From the IMG/VR virus record IMGVR_UViG_3300010288_000002, positions 1 through 44,452 of that record: a DNA stretch of 44,452 nucleotides. One strand, written 5' to 3'. A model generated the notes under the pieces. That model was given only the letters and a program-made list of their open reading frames with translations. It did no database searches and was not told where the DNA came from. A program made the position numbers and the translations under genes. This stretch comes from a virus. Shown here in pieces: positions 8,352 to 15,225 of the stretch (position 1 is its first letter; every line of letters begins with the position of its first letter).

Positions 8352-8395
8352 TGATTGGAATGATTGGAATGATTGAAATGATTGAAATGATTGAA
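8351..8395 (+). repeat. Five tandem 9-base repeats at the dUTPase start
   Basis: Five consecutive units ATGATTGRA (two with GGA, three with GAA). Each adds an in-frame Met-Ile-Gly/Glu. Slippage here would change the N-terminus by whole codons without a frameshift. Confidence 0.9.
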
Positions 8396-8854
8396 CAAAA
8401 ACCATTTTTCTTCCGTATCCCAGTCGAGATCGTTCTAGTTCATCCTCTGGCAGAAGTTCCCTTCTATGCAACAGAGGGCTCAAGCGGGTTTGACTTGAAG
8501 GCGTGCATTGATGCGCCAATCACCCTGAAGAAGCGCACCTGGCAACTCATCTCTTCAGGTTATCGAGTGTCTGTTCCTTATGGTTTCGAGATTCAGATTC
8601 GCCCTCGGTCAGGCCTTGCCCTGAAGAAAGGCATCACCGTCAAGAACACCCCAGGTACCGTTGATGCCGATTACCGCGGTGTCATGGGCGTGATCCTTTA
8701 CAATGAAAGTGACGAGGATTTTGTCATCGAGCCAGGCGAACGCATTGCCCAAGCGGTGGTGTGTCCAGTGTATCATGCAGAGTTCTATGTGGTGAAGGAG
8801 CTGTCTGAGACCTCTCGAGGTGAAGGTGGTTTTGGTTCAACGGGGACGAAATGA
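8351..8854 (+). CDS. dut: dUTP diphosphatase (trimeric dUTPase)
   Basis: Hydrolyses dUTP to dUMP and pyrophosphate, keeping uracil out of phage DNA and supplying dTMP synthesis. All five motifs of the trimeric family are visible: SSGFDLKA, RPRSGLALKKGI, NTPGTVDADYRGVMGVILYN, GERIAQAVVCP and RGEGGFGSTG at the C-terminus. The start is unusual: five 9-base repeats each provide an in-frame ATG, giving an N-terminus of MIG/MIE units. Which ATG is used cannot be told. The gene overlaps its upstream neighbour by one base and its downstream relic by four. Confidence 0.95.
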   Translation: MIGMIGMIEMIEMIEQKPFFFRIPVEIVLVHPLAEVPFYATEGSSGFDLKACIDAPITLKKRTWQLISSGYRVSVPYGFEIQIRPRSGLALKKGITVKNTPGTVDADYRGVMGVILYNESDEDFVIEPGERIAQAVVCPVYHAEFYVVKELSETSRGEGGFGSTGTK

Positions 8855-8937
8855 GCCAATACACCCCAGACCATTGGGTGGTCATAGGGATTACCAATCC
8901 TGAAAGTGAATCTCATAGGCGTGTCCTAGTGAGATAG
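8851..8937 (+). pseudogene. Truncated small early gene
   Basis: A 28-codon ORF overlapping the dUTPase stop (ATGA). It reads MSQYTPDHWVVIGITNPES at its start, which resembles from memory the N-terminus of a longer family of small phage proteins beginning YTPDxWVV. The frame stops at TAG 8935-8937 and no convincing continuation follows, so I call it a truncated relic. It may instead be a short real peptide. Confidence 0.4.
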
Positions 8938-8980
8938 TTGTGGTAGAAGGCTACGATCCCGACAAGGAAAATTCTTCAAG

Positions 8981-9005
8981 ACACCCCTTGACAGGGGTGT
9001 TCTTT
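8981..9005 (+). terminator. Hairpin terminator with TTGACA loop
   Basis: ACACCCC (8981-8987) and GGGGTGT (8994-9000) form a perfect 7-bp stem around a TTGACA loop, followed by TCTTT. It ends the dUTPase transcription unit and supplies the next -35 box. Confidence 0.7.
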
Positions 9006-9015
9006 GCTGTATAAT
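8988..9015 (+). promoter_or_regulatory. Early promoter nested in a terminator
   Basis: TTGACA (8988-8993) is the hairpin loop, TATAAT is at 9010-9015 with a 16-base spacer, followed by the recurrent TGAGTCAT start-region sequence. Confidence 0.75.
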
Positions 9016-9045
9016 TGAGTCATGATCAAACAAGGAGCAAGCAAA

Positions 9046-10089
9046 ATGGCGCGCGGTAAACGAATGAGCGCAAAGATTCAAGCTGCTGTGGATAACCTGT
9101 TGAATGGCGCTTCGGAACCGAAATTCACCGCTCTGAACAGCGACAAGATTAACCTTGTGCGTGGTCTGAACCACTACGCCGTTCATGCAAAGCAAGAGCA
9201 CTCCAAGAAGTGGGCCATTGAATGGGCCAAGAAGAACATGCCTGAAATCGTTGCAGGTTTGCGTGACCAGAAGGATTGGCGTTTCAGCAATCTCGGTTAT
9301 GTGCTCCGCATGGTCGAGAACGGGTTCCTCCTGGAAGAGGGTCAACTGGAACGCATCAAGGCAGAGCTGGTTCAAATTTCCAAGTTCGTTGAACCTGTAG
9401 TCGAAGAGAAGAAGGTTGTTATCAAGAAGGCTGTAGTTGCCCCCAACAAAGCCCTTGAAGATTTCGATTACGCCGTGGACGATGTGCTGATGGGACAAGA
9501 GCCCCGTAGCATCGCTTTTGGTACGGACAAGAAGCACCACGCTGAAGTCATCGCCCAATGCGACAAGATTCTTCGTGAGATGGAAGAAGCCCCTGAGAAT
9601 TTCGCCAAGGACAAGATTCGTCCTATGAAGAAGTTCCTCAATGCAGTGAAGAAGCAGTTGGACACGGTGGTCCAGGTTGTTAGGCAACAGCGTGTCCGAA
9701 AGGTTGCTCCTAAGAAAATCAACCCTGTCAAGATGGTAAGCAAGATGCCGTACAAGAAGAAAGACGAAGCGTTGGGTCTGGAGTCCCTACGTCCCGAGGT
9801 GTTGATAGGTGCAAAACAGGCTATCGTCTACAATACCGAATATCGCTTCCTGATGTACTTCAAAGCAGCTAGCGATGACGGGTTCATGGTGACGGGTTCG
9901 ACCTTGAAGAACTATGACCTCGAGAAGTCGGTGTTCAAGAAGATTCGTAAGCCTGAAGATATGGTGAAGGCCATCAAGGGTTCGACCTTGGCAGCGATGC
10001 GGAAGTACCTGGACACGGTTAAGGGCAAAGAGTTTGCGTGTAAGGGTCGCTTCAACGAGAACACGATGATCCTGAAAGTTTCGGGTTAG
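9046..10089 (+). CDS. Unknown basic early protein
   Basis: A 347-residue lysine-rich protein of unknown function. Its N-terminal part (about 1-110) and C-terminal part (about 245-347) look folded; the middle has lysine/valine-rich and charged helical stretches. No catalytic motif or zinc site is visible. The ATG at 9046 has AAGGAG eight bases upstream; the in-frame ATG at 9022 sits at the predicted transcription start and is less likely. The gene has its own promoter and faces the next promoter downstream, so it is monocistronic. A nucleic-acid-binding role would fit the charge but is a guess. Confidence 0.75.
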   Translation: MARGKRMSAKIQAAVDNLLNGASEPKFTALNSDKINLVRGLNHYAVHAKQEHSKKWAIEWAKKNMPEIVAGLRDQKDWRFSNLGYVLRMVENGFLLEEGQLERIKAELVQISKFVEPVVEEKKVVIKKAVVAPNKALEDFDYAVDDVLMGQEPRSIAFGTDKKHHAEVIAQCDKILREMEEAPENFAKDKIRPMKKFLNAVKKQLDTVVQVVRQQRVRKVAPKKINPVKMVSKMPYKKKDEALGLESLRPEVLIGAKQAIVYNTEYRFLMYFKAASDDGFMVTGSTLKNYDLEKSVFKKIRKPEDMVKAIKGSTLAAMRKYLDTVKGKEFACKGRFNENTMILKVSG

Positions 10090-10105
10090 AATCAGCAAGA
10101 AGTTC

Positions 10106-10134
10106 TAGACAGACACTAGAACTTCCCTTATAAT
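10106..10134 (+). promoter_or_regulatory. Early promoter, TAGAC type
   Basis: TTCTAGACA with TAGACA at 10106-10111, 17-base spacer, TATAAT at 10129-10134. Confidence 0.75.
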
Positions 10135-10161
10135 GAAGGCATGTTGAATGAGGTGTTAAAC

Positions 10162-10359
10162 ATGGACAGGGACATGAACAAGGTGAATCGTTACAAGGCA
10201 GCTGGTTACACCCATTACATTTCATGGGAAAACTACCACAAGGGGCTGGGCATGAATGTGAAGAAGGGGTTCCATACGACAGCCGATGCCGTCAAGATTC
10301 ATCTTGATGCTCTTCGTCGGAAGAAGGATACTCTCAACCTTAAGGTGGAAGAGCTCTAA
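10162..10359 (+). CDS. Small early protein, unknown
   Basis: A 65-residue basic protein with a Tyr-rich N-terminal segment (YKAAGYTHYISWENYHKG) and a helical C-terminus. The ATG at 10162 is preceded by GAGGTG with a seven-base gap. An in-frame ATG at 10141 coincides with the predicted transcription start and is not preferred. No family is recognised. Confidence 0.65.
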   Translation: MDRDMNKVNRYKAAGYTHYISWENYHKGLGMNVKKGFHTTADAVKIHLDALRRKKDTLNLKVEEL

Positions 10360-10378
10360 TAAAGGCCACGAGCGGATT

Positions 10379-10606
10379 TTGAAGGACATTGAACAGCAGC
10401 TCTCGGAGATTCGCTTTGGAGGGTTTTAGCGCATCGCCAACAACATCGAACTGTCCTCCACAGAAGAAGGATACCTCAGAGACTACCTTAATAGCCTGGT
10501 GTTTGATAACAGGGGCAACCGATCGGGGTTTCCCAAGCCTGTTATGAAGGCCATTATTGAAATTTATTTGAAACTTCCTGAGCAAAAGAGAGACATCGGG
10601 TCCTAA
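10379..10606 (+). pseudogene. Early gene remnant with in-frame TAG
   Basis: One frame reads ERILKDIEQQLSEIRFGGF, then TAG at 10427-10429, then RIANNIELSSTEEGYLRDY and on to VMKAIIEIYLKLPEQKRD, ending at TAA 10604-10606. Both halves look like real protein in the same frame, so the amber codon interrupts one gene of about 75 codons. No good start is present; a TTG at 10379 lacks a ribosome binding site. Possible explanations are a nonsense mutation in a decaying gene, suppression of UAG, or a sequence error. Confidence 0.5.
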
Positions 10607-10610
10607 AATT

Positions 10611-10639
10611 TTGGAAGATGAAACCCGTAGGAGTATAAT
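10611..10639 (+). promoter_or_regulatory. Sigma70-like promoter
   Basis: TTGGAA (10611-10616), 17-base spacer and TATAAT (10634-10639), directly after the preceding remnant and before the membrane-protein remnant. Confidence 0.5.
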
Positions 10640-10640
10640 C

Positions 10641-10840
10641 GTGGAGCTTTTACCAAAACCTTTCTTTTCTTTAGCATCGCCTTCTTAGTGCTCTACCTCT
10701 TGGGTTGGGTGGTGGCCCTCGTGGAGTACTGCAGGTTGACACCTGCTCAAAGACGATACACTAGTATCGAGGTTTCTATTCCTGGAATGCTAGGATTCAT
10801 CTTGTCTGCATGTTATAATGTGGCATATTGGATGATGTGA
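10641..10840 (+). pseudogene. Small membrane protein gene lacking a usable start
   Basis: The frame from 10643 to TGA 10838-10840 encodes TKTFLFFSIAFLVLYLLGWV, a clear transmembrane segment, then a soluble linker (LTPAQRRYTSIEVSIPGMLG) and a second hydrophobic stretch. No ATG, GTG or TTG precedes the membrane segment in that frame. A GTG at 10641 is in another frame; one more T in the four-T run after it would join them (VELF-TKTFLFF). The promoter at 10611-10639 would start transcription downstream of that GTG, so the start remains unresolved. A decayed or frameshifted two-helix membrane protein is the best reading. Confidence 0.5.
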
Positions 10841-10850
10841 GGAAAATGTG

Positions 10851-12002
10851 ATGAAGCAACTAGAAGTCCAGAAGTTTTTGAAAAACAAGGTTGCTTCTGG
10901 ATTGACCAATCTGGAAGCATTGCAGTCGTTGAGCACCGAACTTGGCATAAAGGTCAAGGTGTATGATGATCCTCAAGACCGAATGGTGCTTCTGGATTAC
11001 GATCAGTTTGAATCTCCTAAGACTCACCCTATCGTCATTGAGTGCCGCTCGCTTATCCTTTGCTTGGATACTTTCGATCTGGTGTCACAGAAGTTCAATC
11101 GTTTCTTCAACCTGGGTGAATGCCCTGAATTCTACTCGGACTTTCAGTTTGAAGGTTCGTATGTGATGGAGAAGGTTGATGGTTCGTTGATCGGTGTTTA
11201 CAACCGAAACGGCGTGTGGCAGATCTCAACCCGGGACATGGCAAAGGCCGAGGGCGAGCATATCCTGGGTGGAACTTTCCGTGAGAAGGTTCTGGCTGCT
11301 TTCGGATTCCATTCGGAGCAAGCCTTCCAGAGCTTCTTCAATGCAAAGCTTAAGCCCGGCAACACCTTTGTGTTTGAATACATCTCTCCTGAGAATCGTA
11401 TCGTGACCAAGTATGAGAAGGCTGAGATGGTTCTGTTGGGTATCAACAACATGGGCGAGGAGCTTCGCTTCCAGACCATGAAAGACCTTTCGGCTTTCTT
11501 CAAGTCCTATGGGTTCAATGTTCGTTTGCCTGAGCTGTATGATGCAACCCGAGACATTGAGCAATTGGTTGAGGCAGCTAACTCTTTTAAGAACCTAGAA
11601 GAGGGGTTTGTTGTCTGGGATCCCTTTTCGGGCAAGCGCGTCAAGATCAAGGCCAAAACCTATCTTGCGGCTCATAAGCTCCGCGGTGAAAACGCCATAC
11701 CGACCCGCAAGAATCTTCTGAGCCTTGTGCTGGAAGGTGAAGTGGACGAATTCTTGGCATATTTCCCTGAATGGACTGAAGCCGTTGCTGCTCTGCAAAA
11801 AGAGGTTGCTGATTTCGAGGCATATCTGTTGGAAGTGTGGTTTGACGTTTGCAACATTCAAGACCAAAAAGAGTTCGCTCTGAAGGTCAAGGATCTGCGT
11901 GGTTCGGGCTTCTTGGTCGAGGCTAAGAAGAAGAAAAAGTCACCTGTGGCGATCTTCCGTGAGACCGACGTGAATAAAAAGATGCGCGTTTTTGGAGTAT
12001 GA
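10851..12002 (+). CDS. rnlA: RNA ligase, T4 Rnl1 family
   Basis: ATP-dependent RNA ligase of the T4 RnlA type, which in T4 reseals host tRNA cut by anticodon nuclease. The 383-residue product has nucleotidyl-transfer motif I MEKVDGSLIG (lysine 108), motif IIIa FVFEYISPENRIV, motif IV EEGFVVW and motif V RVKIKAKTYLAAH. Length matches T4 RnlA (374). The ATG at 10851 has GAGGA upstream; a GTG one codon earlier is possible. A weak TATAAT at 10814-10819 lies inside the preceding remnant. No polynucleotide kinase gene, the usual partner, was seen here. A second RNA ligase of another family lies at 22878. Confidence 0.92.
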   Translation: MKQLEVQKFLKNKVASGLTNLEALQSLSTELGIKVKVYDDPQDRMVLLDYDQFESPKTHPIVIECRSLILCLDTFDLVSQKFNRFFNLGECPEFYSDFQFEGSYVMEKVDGSLIGVYNRNGVWQISTRDMAKAEGEHILGGTFREKVLAAFGFHSEQAFQSFFNAKLKPGNTFVFEYISPENRIVTKYEKAEMVLLGINNMGEELRFQTMKDLSAFFKSYGFNVRLPELYDATRDIEQLVEAANSFKNLEEGFVVWDPFSGKRVKIKAKTYLAAHKLRGENAIPTRKNLLSLVLEGEVDEFLAYFPEWTEAVAALQKEVADFEAYLLEVWFDVCNIQDQKEFALKVKDLRGSGFLVEAKKKKKSPVAIFRETDVNKKMRVFGV

Positions 12003-12003
12003 T

Positions 12004-12225
12004 ATGGTAACTAGAACCCGAGTAGTTGTTGTTAGCAACAAGTGTCAGTGTAGACATTGTGGTGACATTATTGAGAGCAAGCACCGACATGATTTCGTAT
12101 CATGCAAGTGCGGCGCGATCTTCACCGATGGTGGCAAGAGCTACATTCGCCGTGGTGCCAAAGACCCAAGTGACATTATTGATCTCAGCGAAACCTATGA
12201 GGAAGAGTATGAAGCTGATTGGTAA
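12004..12225 (+). CDS. Small zinc-ribbon protein
   Basis: A 73-residue protein with paired cysteines in CQCRHCGD (about 14-21) and SCKCGAIF (about 35-42), a zinc ribbon layout. The C-terminus is acidic (DIIDLSETYEEEYEADW). I recall similar small proteins from many phages, without a known function. The ATG at 12004 overlaps the RNA ligase stop region and has GGAG six bases upstream, so it is probably co-translated with the ligase. Confidence 0.75.
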   Translation: MVTRTRVVVVSNKCQCRHCGDIIESKHRHDFVSCKCGAIFTDGGKSYIRRGAKDPSDIIDLSETYEEEYEADW

Positions 12226-12244
12226 AGAATTTTTCTGAAAGTTC

Positions 12245-12272
12245 TAGACAACCCACTTTGTTCCTGTATAAT
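12245..12272 (+). promoter_or_regulatory. Early promoter, TAGAC type
   Basis: TTCTAGACA with TAGACA at 12245-12250, 16-base spacer, TATAAT at 12267-12272, then GTAGTCAT across the predicted start. Confidence 0.75.
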
Positions 12273-12303
12273 GTAGTCATACAGTGAACGAAAGGGTTTT
12301 ATT

Positions 12304-12803
12304 ATGAAATTGGTCATTTGCACTCAGTATCGTGAGAATTACGGTACCGAAGACCGACCGTACTGGAAGATGAAGGGCGGCAACGTGTATGTTGTCGAGA
12401 ATCTTACCATGTCCCAGGCTCAAAAAGCCATCGCGAGTGGGTGCCCACTCTTTCGGGTTTGATTGAGCACATAGGCCCTATGCTCGAGGAATACATTATC
12501 GACATTGCTGCGGTGTCGGATGACAAGGTTGTTTGCAAACCTTGGGAATCCGTTGTCAAGCTATCCTATGTTCAAGGCGTTTGGAAAGCTCTGCTGACCA
12601 AGGAAAATAACTACAGTAACATGAGAAGAGACATCGCCCGTAGAGTGGAGGAATGGACCTTGGGCGACAAGAGTTCGGTGAAAGTGATGTTTGAATTGGT
12701 TGATGGTCGGAAGATGTCTTATAATGAGTATGTTGCAGAAATTCGGTCAAAGCTGTGGTTGAGGACACTACCAAGTAACCCAGAACAATACTCGGTTTTC
12801 TGA
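12304..12803 (+). pseudogene. Frameshifted early gene
   Basis: The ATG at 12304 follows a good promoter and AAAGGG. The first frame (MKLVICTQYRENYG to SQAQKAIASG) ends at TGA 12460-12462. The -1 frame from GTG 12441 continues with VPTLSGLIEHIGPMLEEYI and on to 12803. Reading one extra G in the GGG at 12439-12441 would join them as IASG-VPTLSG, about 166 residues. The intact form resembles, from memory, a phage family beginning MKLVICTQYRENYGAHDW. The downstream piece alone may be annotated as a 120-residue protein. Missing base by mutation, sequence error or -1 frameshifting are the options. Confidence 0.7.
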
Positions 12804-12809
12804 TTCTTC

Positions 12810-12837
12810 TAGACGTGTTCTAAAATCCTGCTATAAT
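12810..12837 (+). promoter_or_regulatory. Early promoter, TAGAC type
   Basis: GATTCTTCTAGACG with TAGACG at 12810-12815, 16-base spacer, TATAAT at 12832-12837, followed by TGAGTCAT. Confidence 0.75.
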
Positions 12838-12864
12838 TGAGTCATCAGACAAGAAGATTGAACG

Positions 12865-13137
12865 ATGCGGTACACGGTAGCTAAAGTGGAATTCGGTAAC
12901 ATCAAGGTCGGCACGATCTTTGCAACCCGCAAGGCCGCTGACGGTGCTGTTTTGGTCAGCCGCGTGAAGTTCTCGGATGATCCCAAATCGCTTGAAATGG
13001 TGGTTGATCCGACATACGAGCCAATTCGTCTCCCTCAGTCGGATGCCCGTCAACTTTTATCTCCCCCGTCTAAGGACCTTGCTGCGATTGTGGAAGCATC
13101 TATCTCTATCATGCTGAGTGAAAGCGCATACCGCTAA
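12865..13137 (+). CDS. Small early protein, unknown
   Basis: A 90-residue protein whose first 50 residues look like a small beta domain (VAKVEFGNIKVGTIFATRKA) and whose C-terminus is helical. No motif is recognised. A purine-rich AAGAAG nine bases before the ATG is a weak ribosome binding site. It is the first gene of a three-gene unit (12865, 13150, 13403) behind one promoter. Confidence 0.7.
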   Translation: MRYTVAKVEFGNIKVGTIFATRKAADGAVLVSRVKFSDDPKSLEMVVDPTYEPIRLPQSDARQLLSPPSKDLAAIVEASISIMLSESAYR

Positions 13138-13149
13138 AAAGGAGAAAAC

Positions 13150-13401
13150 ATGTCTAATTCGATTCGCTACGAGATTGCTTCTGCTCTTCGAGACACGGTC
13201 TATTTCAGCGGTCATGCACCCAAGATCGAAAAGGTCAATCTGGGTGACAAGGATGTCTGGCGGGTGTCTGCCAAAGACGTTATTACCATAGACGTGGTTT
13301 CACCCCACAACATTGTGGTCTACACCGATGGCAAGTGTAAAACTTTCAATTCAGAATACACTGCCAAGACTTACATCCTTAGCGAAATCTTGGAGGAATA
13401 A
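13150..13401 (+). CDS. Small early protein, unknown
   Basis: An 83-residue protein of mixed alpha/beta character, not recognised. The ribosome binding site AAGGAG six bases before the ATG is strong, and the gene lies 12 bases after its neighbour in the same orientation. Codon use is like surrounding genes. No function can be proposed. Confidence 0.7.
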   Translation: MSNSIRYEIASALRDTVYFSGHAPKIEKVNLGDKDVWRVSAKDVITIDVVSPHNIVVYTDGKCKTFNSEYTAKTYILSEILEE

Positions 13402-13402
13402 C

Positions 13403-13534
13403 ATGCGCCTTCGTCGCTTCTGGTGTTGGTTGTTTGTCGGGCATGTGTGGGATAAAACCAACAGCAACAAAATGGCTAGCCGTCAAATGAACCGCTGTTC
13501 CGTGTGCGGTGCGTATGAAGCAGGCTCCGATTGA
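13403..13534 (+). CDS. Very small Cys/Trp protein, unknown
   Basis: A 43-residue protein, RRFWCWLFVGHVWDKTN followed by MNRCSVCGAYEAGSD. The CSVCG pair together with the Cys and His in the first part could bind a metal, but there are too few ligands to be sure. GGAGG lies seven bases before the ATG, and the gene starts one base after the previous stop, as expected for a real operon member. Confidence 0.65.
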   Translation: MRLRRFWCWLFVGHVWDKTNSNKMASRQMNRCSVCGAYEAGSD

Positions 13535-13563
13535 AGAATCAGAAAAATTCTTGCTGATTCTTG

Positions 13564-13592
13564 TAGACGATGTAGAATAGTTCTGTCATAAT
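13564..13592 (+). promoter_or_regulatory. Early promoter, TAGAC type
   Basis: GATTCTTGTAGACG with TAGACG at 13564-13569, 17-base spacer, CATAAT at 13587-13592, then ACAGTCAT at the start region. Confidence 0.72.
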
Positions 13593-13645
13593 ACAGTCAT
13601 CGGTAAACAATATTTCATCATTGAACTCTGAAAGGAACGTGAAAA

Positions 13646-14605
13646 ATGGCACATCAGATCGCAATTGTTAAGGGTAAGGCTTCTATGGCTTATGTGGGCG
13701 ACAAGCCGTGGCATGGTCTCGGTCAAGAGCTGACCCCAGATGCTTCCATCGAAACCTGGAAGAAGGAAGCAGGCATGGATTGGGAAATCAAGGATTCCCC
13801 GATCTATTTCAATGACGGTTCTGGCTCTAAGGTTTATACAGGTAGCCGTGTTCTGTACCGAGGCGATACTCGTGAGCAGCTCTCCATCGTCTCGGACGAG
13901 TATCGTATCGTTCAGCCTGGTCAGGTTCTGGATTTCTTCCAAGACCTTGTTTCCCTGCAAGGCATGAAGCTGGCAACCGCTGGTGTGTTGTATGGGGGTC
14001 GCCGTTTTTGGGCCCTGGCTGATACGGGACGAGCAGCAGATGTTCTCGGCAATGACCGGGTGAAAGGCATGTTGCTTCTGACTACGTCTTGTGATGGTAC
14101 TATGGCGACCAGTGCCATGTTCACCGCGGTTCGTGTGGTGTGTAACAATACGCTGACCCTTGCAATGAACAAGGACGGCAAGAGTGCCACTCGAGTGACC
14201 CATCGTTCAGTGTTTGATCCCACGAAGGTGAAGGCTGATCTGGGTCTCCTGGATACCGCTTGGGAGACCTTCAAGGCTAACATCACCGCTATGGGTAAGG
14301 TCAAGATGTCGGACAACGATGCCTATGATTTTGTCAAGAAGCTCCTGGTCAACCCCGACCGTGAGGCTGATAAGCAACCTTACACCCTGGAACGTGACGT
14401 TCAGGCTATCCTGAACCGTGCAAAGAATGGTATGGGTGCGGACAAGACCTACGGCACTCTGTGGGGTGTTCTGAACGGTGTGACGGAGTTTGTGGATCAT
14501 GATAGCCGTGCTCGCATTCCGGACCACGCCCTTTGGAGTTCGTGGTTCGGCAAGGGTTCGAACCTGAAGACCAAGGCTTACGAGGCGGCTCTGGAACTGA
14601 TTTAA
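13646..14605 (+). CDS. DUF932 family phage/plasmid protein
   Basis: A 319-residue member of the phage/plasmid DUF932 family, recognised by the N-terminal pattern MAYVGDKPWHGLGQEL (usual form: PWHGLG), the DEYRIVQPGQVLDFF segment, the ALADTGRAADV region and VRVVCNNTLTLAM. The family is widespread on phages and plasmids and its biochemical role is not established. The ATG has AAAGGA eleven bases upstream. The gene has its own early promoter and a downstream hairpin terminator, so it is expressed on its own. Confidence 0.88.
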   Translation: MAHQIAIVKGKASMAYVGDKPWHGLGQELTPDASIETWKKEAGMDWEIKDSPIYFNDGSGSKVYTGSRVLYRGDTREQLSIVSDEYRIVQPGQVLDFFQDLVSLQGMKLATAGVLYGGRRFWALADTGRAADVLGNDRVKGMLLLTTSCDGTMATSAMFTAVRVVCNNTLTLAMNKDGKSATRVTHRSVFDPTKVKADLGLLDTAWETFKANITAMGKVKMSDNDAYDFVKKLLVNPDREADKQPYTLERDVQAILNRAKNGMGADKTYGTLWGVLNGVTEFVDHDSRARIPDHALWSSWFGKGSNLKTKAYEAALELI

Positions 14606-14611
14606 GCAACT

Positions 14612-14632
14612 AGGGGCTCCGGCCCCTCTTTT
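14612..14632 (+). terminator. Rho-independent terminator
   Basis: AGGGGC (14612-14617), loop TCCG, GCCCCT (14622-14627), then CTTTT. Follows the DUF932 gene. Confidence 0.8.
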
Positions 14633-14644
14633 GGAGATTGTTAT

Positions 14645-14857
14645 ATGAGCTTTGACCGATTTGATTTTGAACAAGCTATTATGATTGCTTGGTCTGGCAC
14701 CGATGACTTGGACCTTGTGCTGGAAGCCATGGACGACGGCGCAAGCCAGAATGAAATTCGGAACATGCTTATTGGCATCAAGTTCTTGCAGGATCGGAAG
14801 TTCCGTAAGGTCTTCTCAATGCTCGAGGCGGGTGTAGCGGACAGAAAAATTCTCTGA
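14645..14857 (+). CDS. Small early protein, unknown
   Basis: A 70-residue, mostly helical acidic protein (MSFDRFDFEQAIMIAWSGTD, then helices rich in D, E, L and M). Not recognised. GGAG is about nine bases before the ATG. It lies between a terminator and the next early promoter; no promoter of its own is evident, so it may depend on terminator read-through. Confidence 0.65.
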   Translation: MSFDRFDFEQAIMIAWSGTDDLDLVLEAMDDGASQNEIRNMLIGIKFLQDRKFRKVFSMLEAGVADRKIL

Positions 14858-14863
14858 TTCTTG

Positions 14864-14891
14864 TAGACACGGGAAAGTTCTGTGTTATAAT
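14864..14891 (+). promoter_or_regulatory. Early promoter, TAGAC type
   Basis: GATTCTTGTAGACA with TAGACA at 14864-14869, 16-base spacer, TATAAT at 14886-14891. Confidence 0.75.
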
Positions 14892-14922
14892 ACATTATCA
14901 GCAAACGAAACGAGGAAAGAAA

Positions 14923-15108
14923 ATGTTCTTGAACAAGGTGAACAAGGTTGGTAAAACTGCCAAGGTCGTGAGTAAGATCACGGGTGAGACCTTCAATGTT
15001 CGGCTTCTTGCAAAAAGTGAACTGACCCCGAAGATGGATCTGTTCATCATCTCGGGCAGGTCGGTTGTGTGGCGCGACAGCATCCGTCGTCGCTATCATG
15101 AAAAGTGA
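14923..15108 (+). CDS. Small basic early protein, unknown
   Basis: A 61-residue lysine- and arginine-rich protein with alternating beta-like segments (KTAKVVSKITGETFNVRLLA) and an Arg-rich C-terminus. No family is recognised. GAGGAAAG precedes the ATG by about six bases and a strong early promoter lies 31 bases upstream. A hairpin terminator follows the gene. Confidence 0.65.
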   Translation: MFLNKVNKVGKTAKVVSKITGETFNVRLLAKSELTPKMDLFIISGRSVVWRDSIRRRYHEK

Positions 15109-15126
15109 GGTGTTCTGAGGTCAACC

Positions 15127-15148
15127 GCCCCAGGCTTCAGCCTGGGGC
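15127..15148 (+). terminator. Hairpin terminator
   Basis: GCCCCAGGC (15127-15135), loop TTCA, GCCTGGGGC (15140-15148): a perfect 9-bp GC-rich stem followed by a short TTGT. Ends the early unit. Confidence 0.65.
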
Positions 15149-15178
15149 TTGTGAGGAGTAGGTAGATGCTCTTAGACA

Positions 15179-15215
15179 CCCCTCGGTGTCATGATAAATA
15201 AATGATACCGAGGGG
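15179..15215 (+). promoter_or_regulatory. Late promoter inside a ribosome-binding-site hairpin
   Basis: CCCCTCGGTGTCAT (15179-15192) pairs with ATGATACCGAGGGG (15202-15215), 13 of 14 Watson-Crick plus one G-U in RNA. The nine-base loop holds GATAAATA (15193-15200), a T4-type late promoter. The right arm contains most of the ribosome binding site of the gene at 15226. Read-through early mRNA would fold and hide it; late mRNA starting near 15207 would lack the left arm. Confidence 0.65.
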
Positions 15216-15225
15216 GTTTCCACAA

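Noticed and set aside
8154-8519. Minus-strand ORF opposite the start of dUTPase with repeated FQSFQS units
   Set aside because: It is the antisense reading of the 9-base tandem repeat and lies opposite two real genes.
10307-10429. ATG 10307 as start for the remnant that contains the TAG
   Set aside because: It lies inside the preceding gene without a ribosome binding site and the translated leader is not protein-like.
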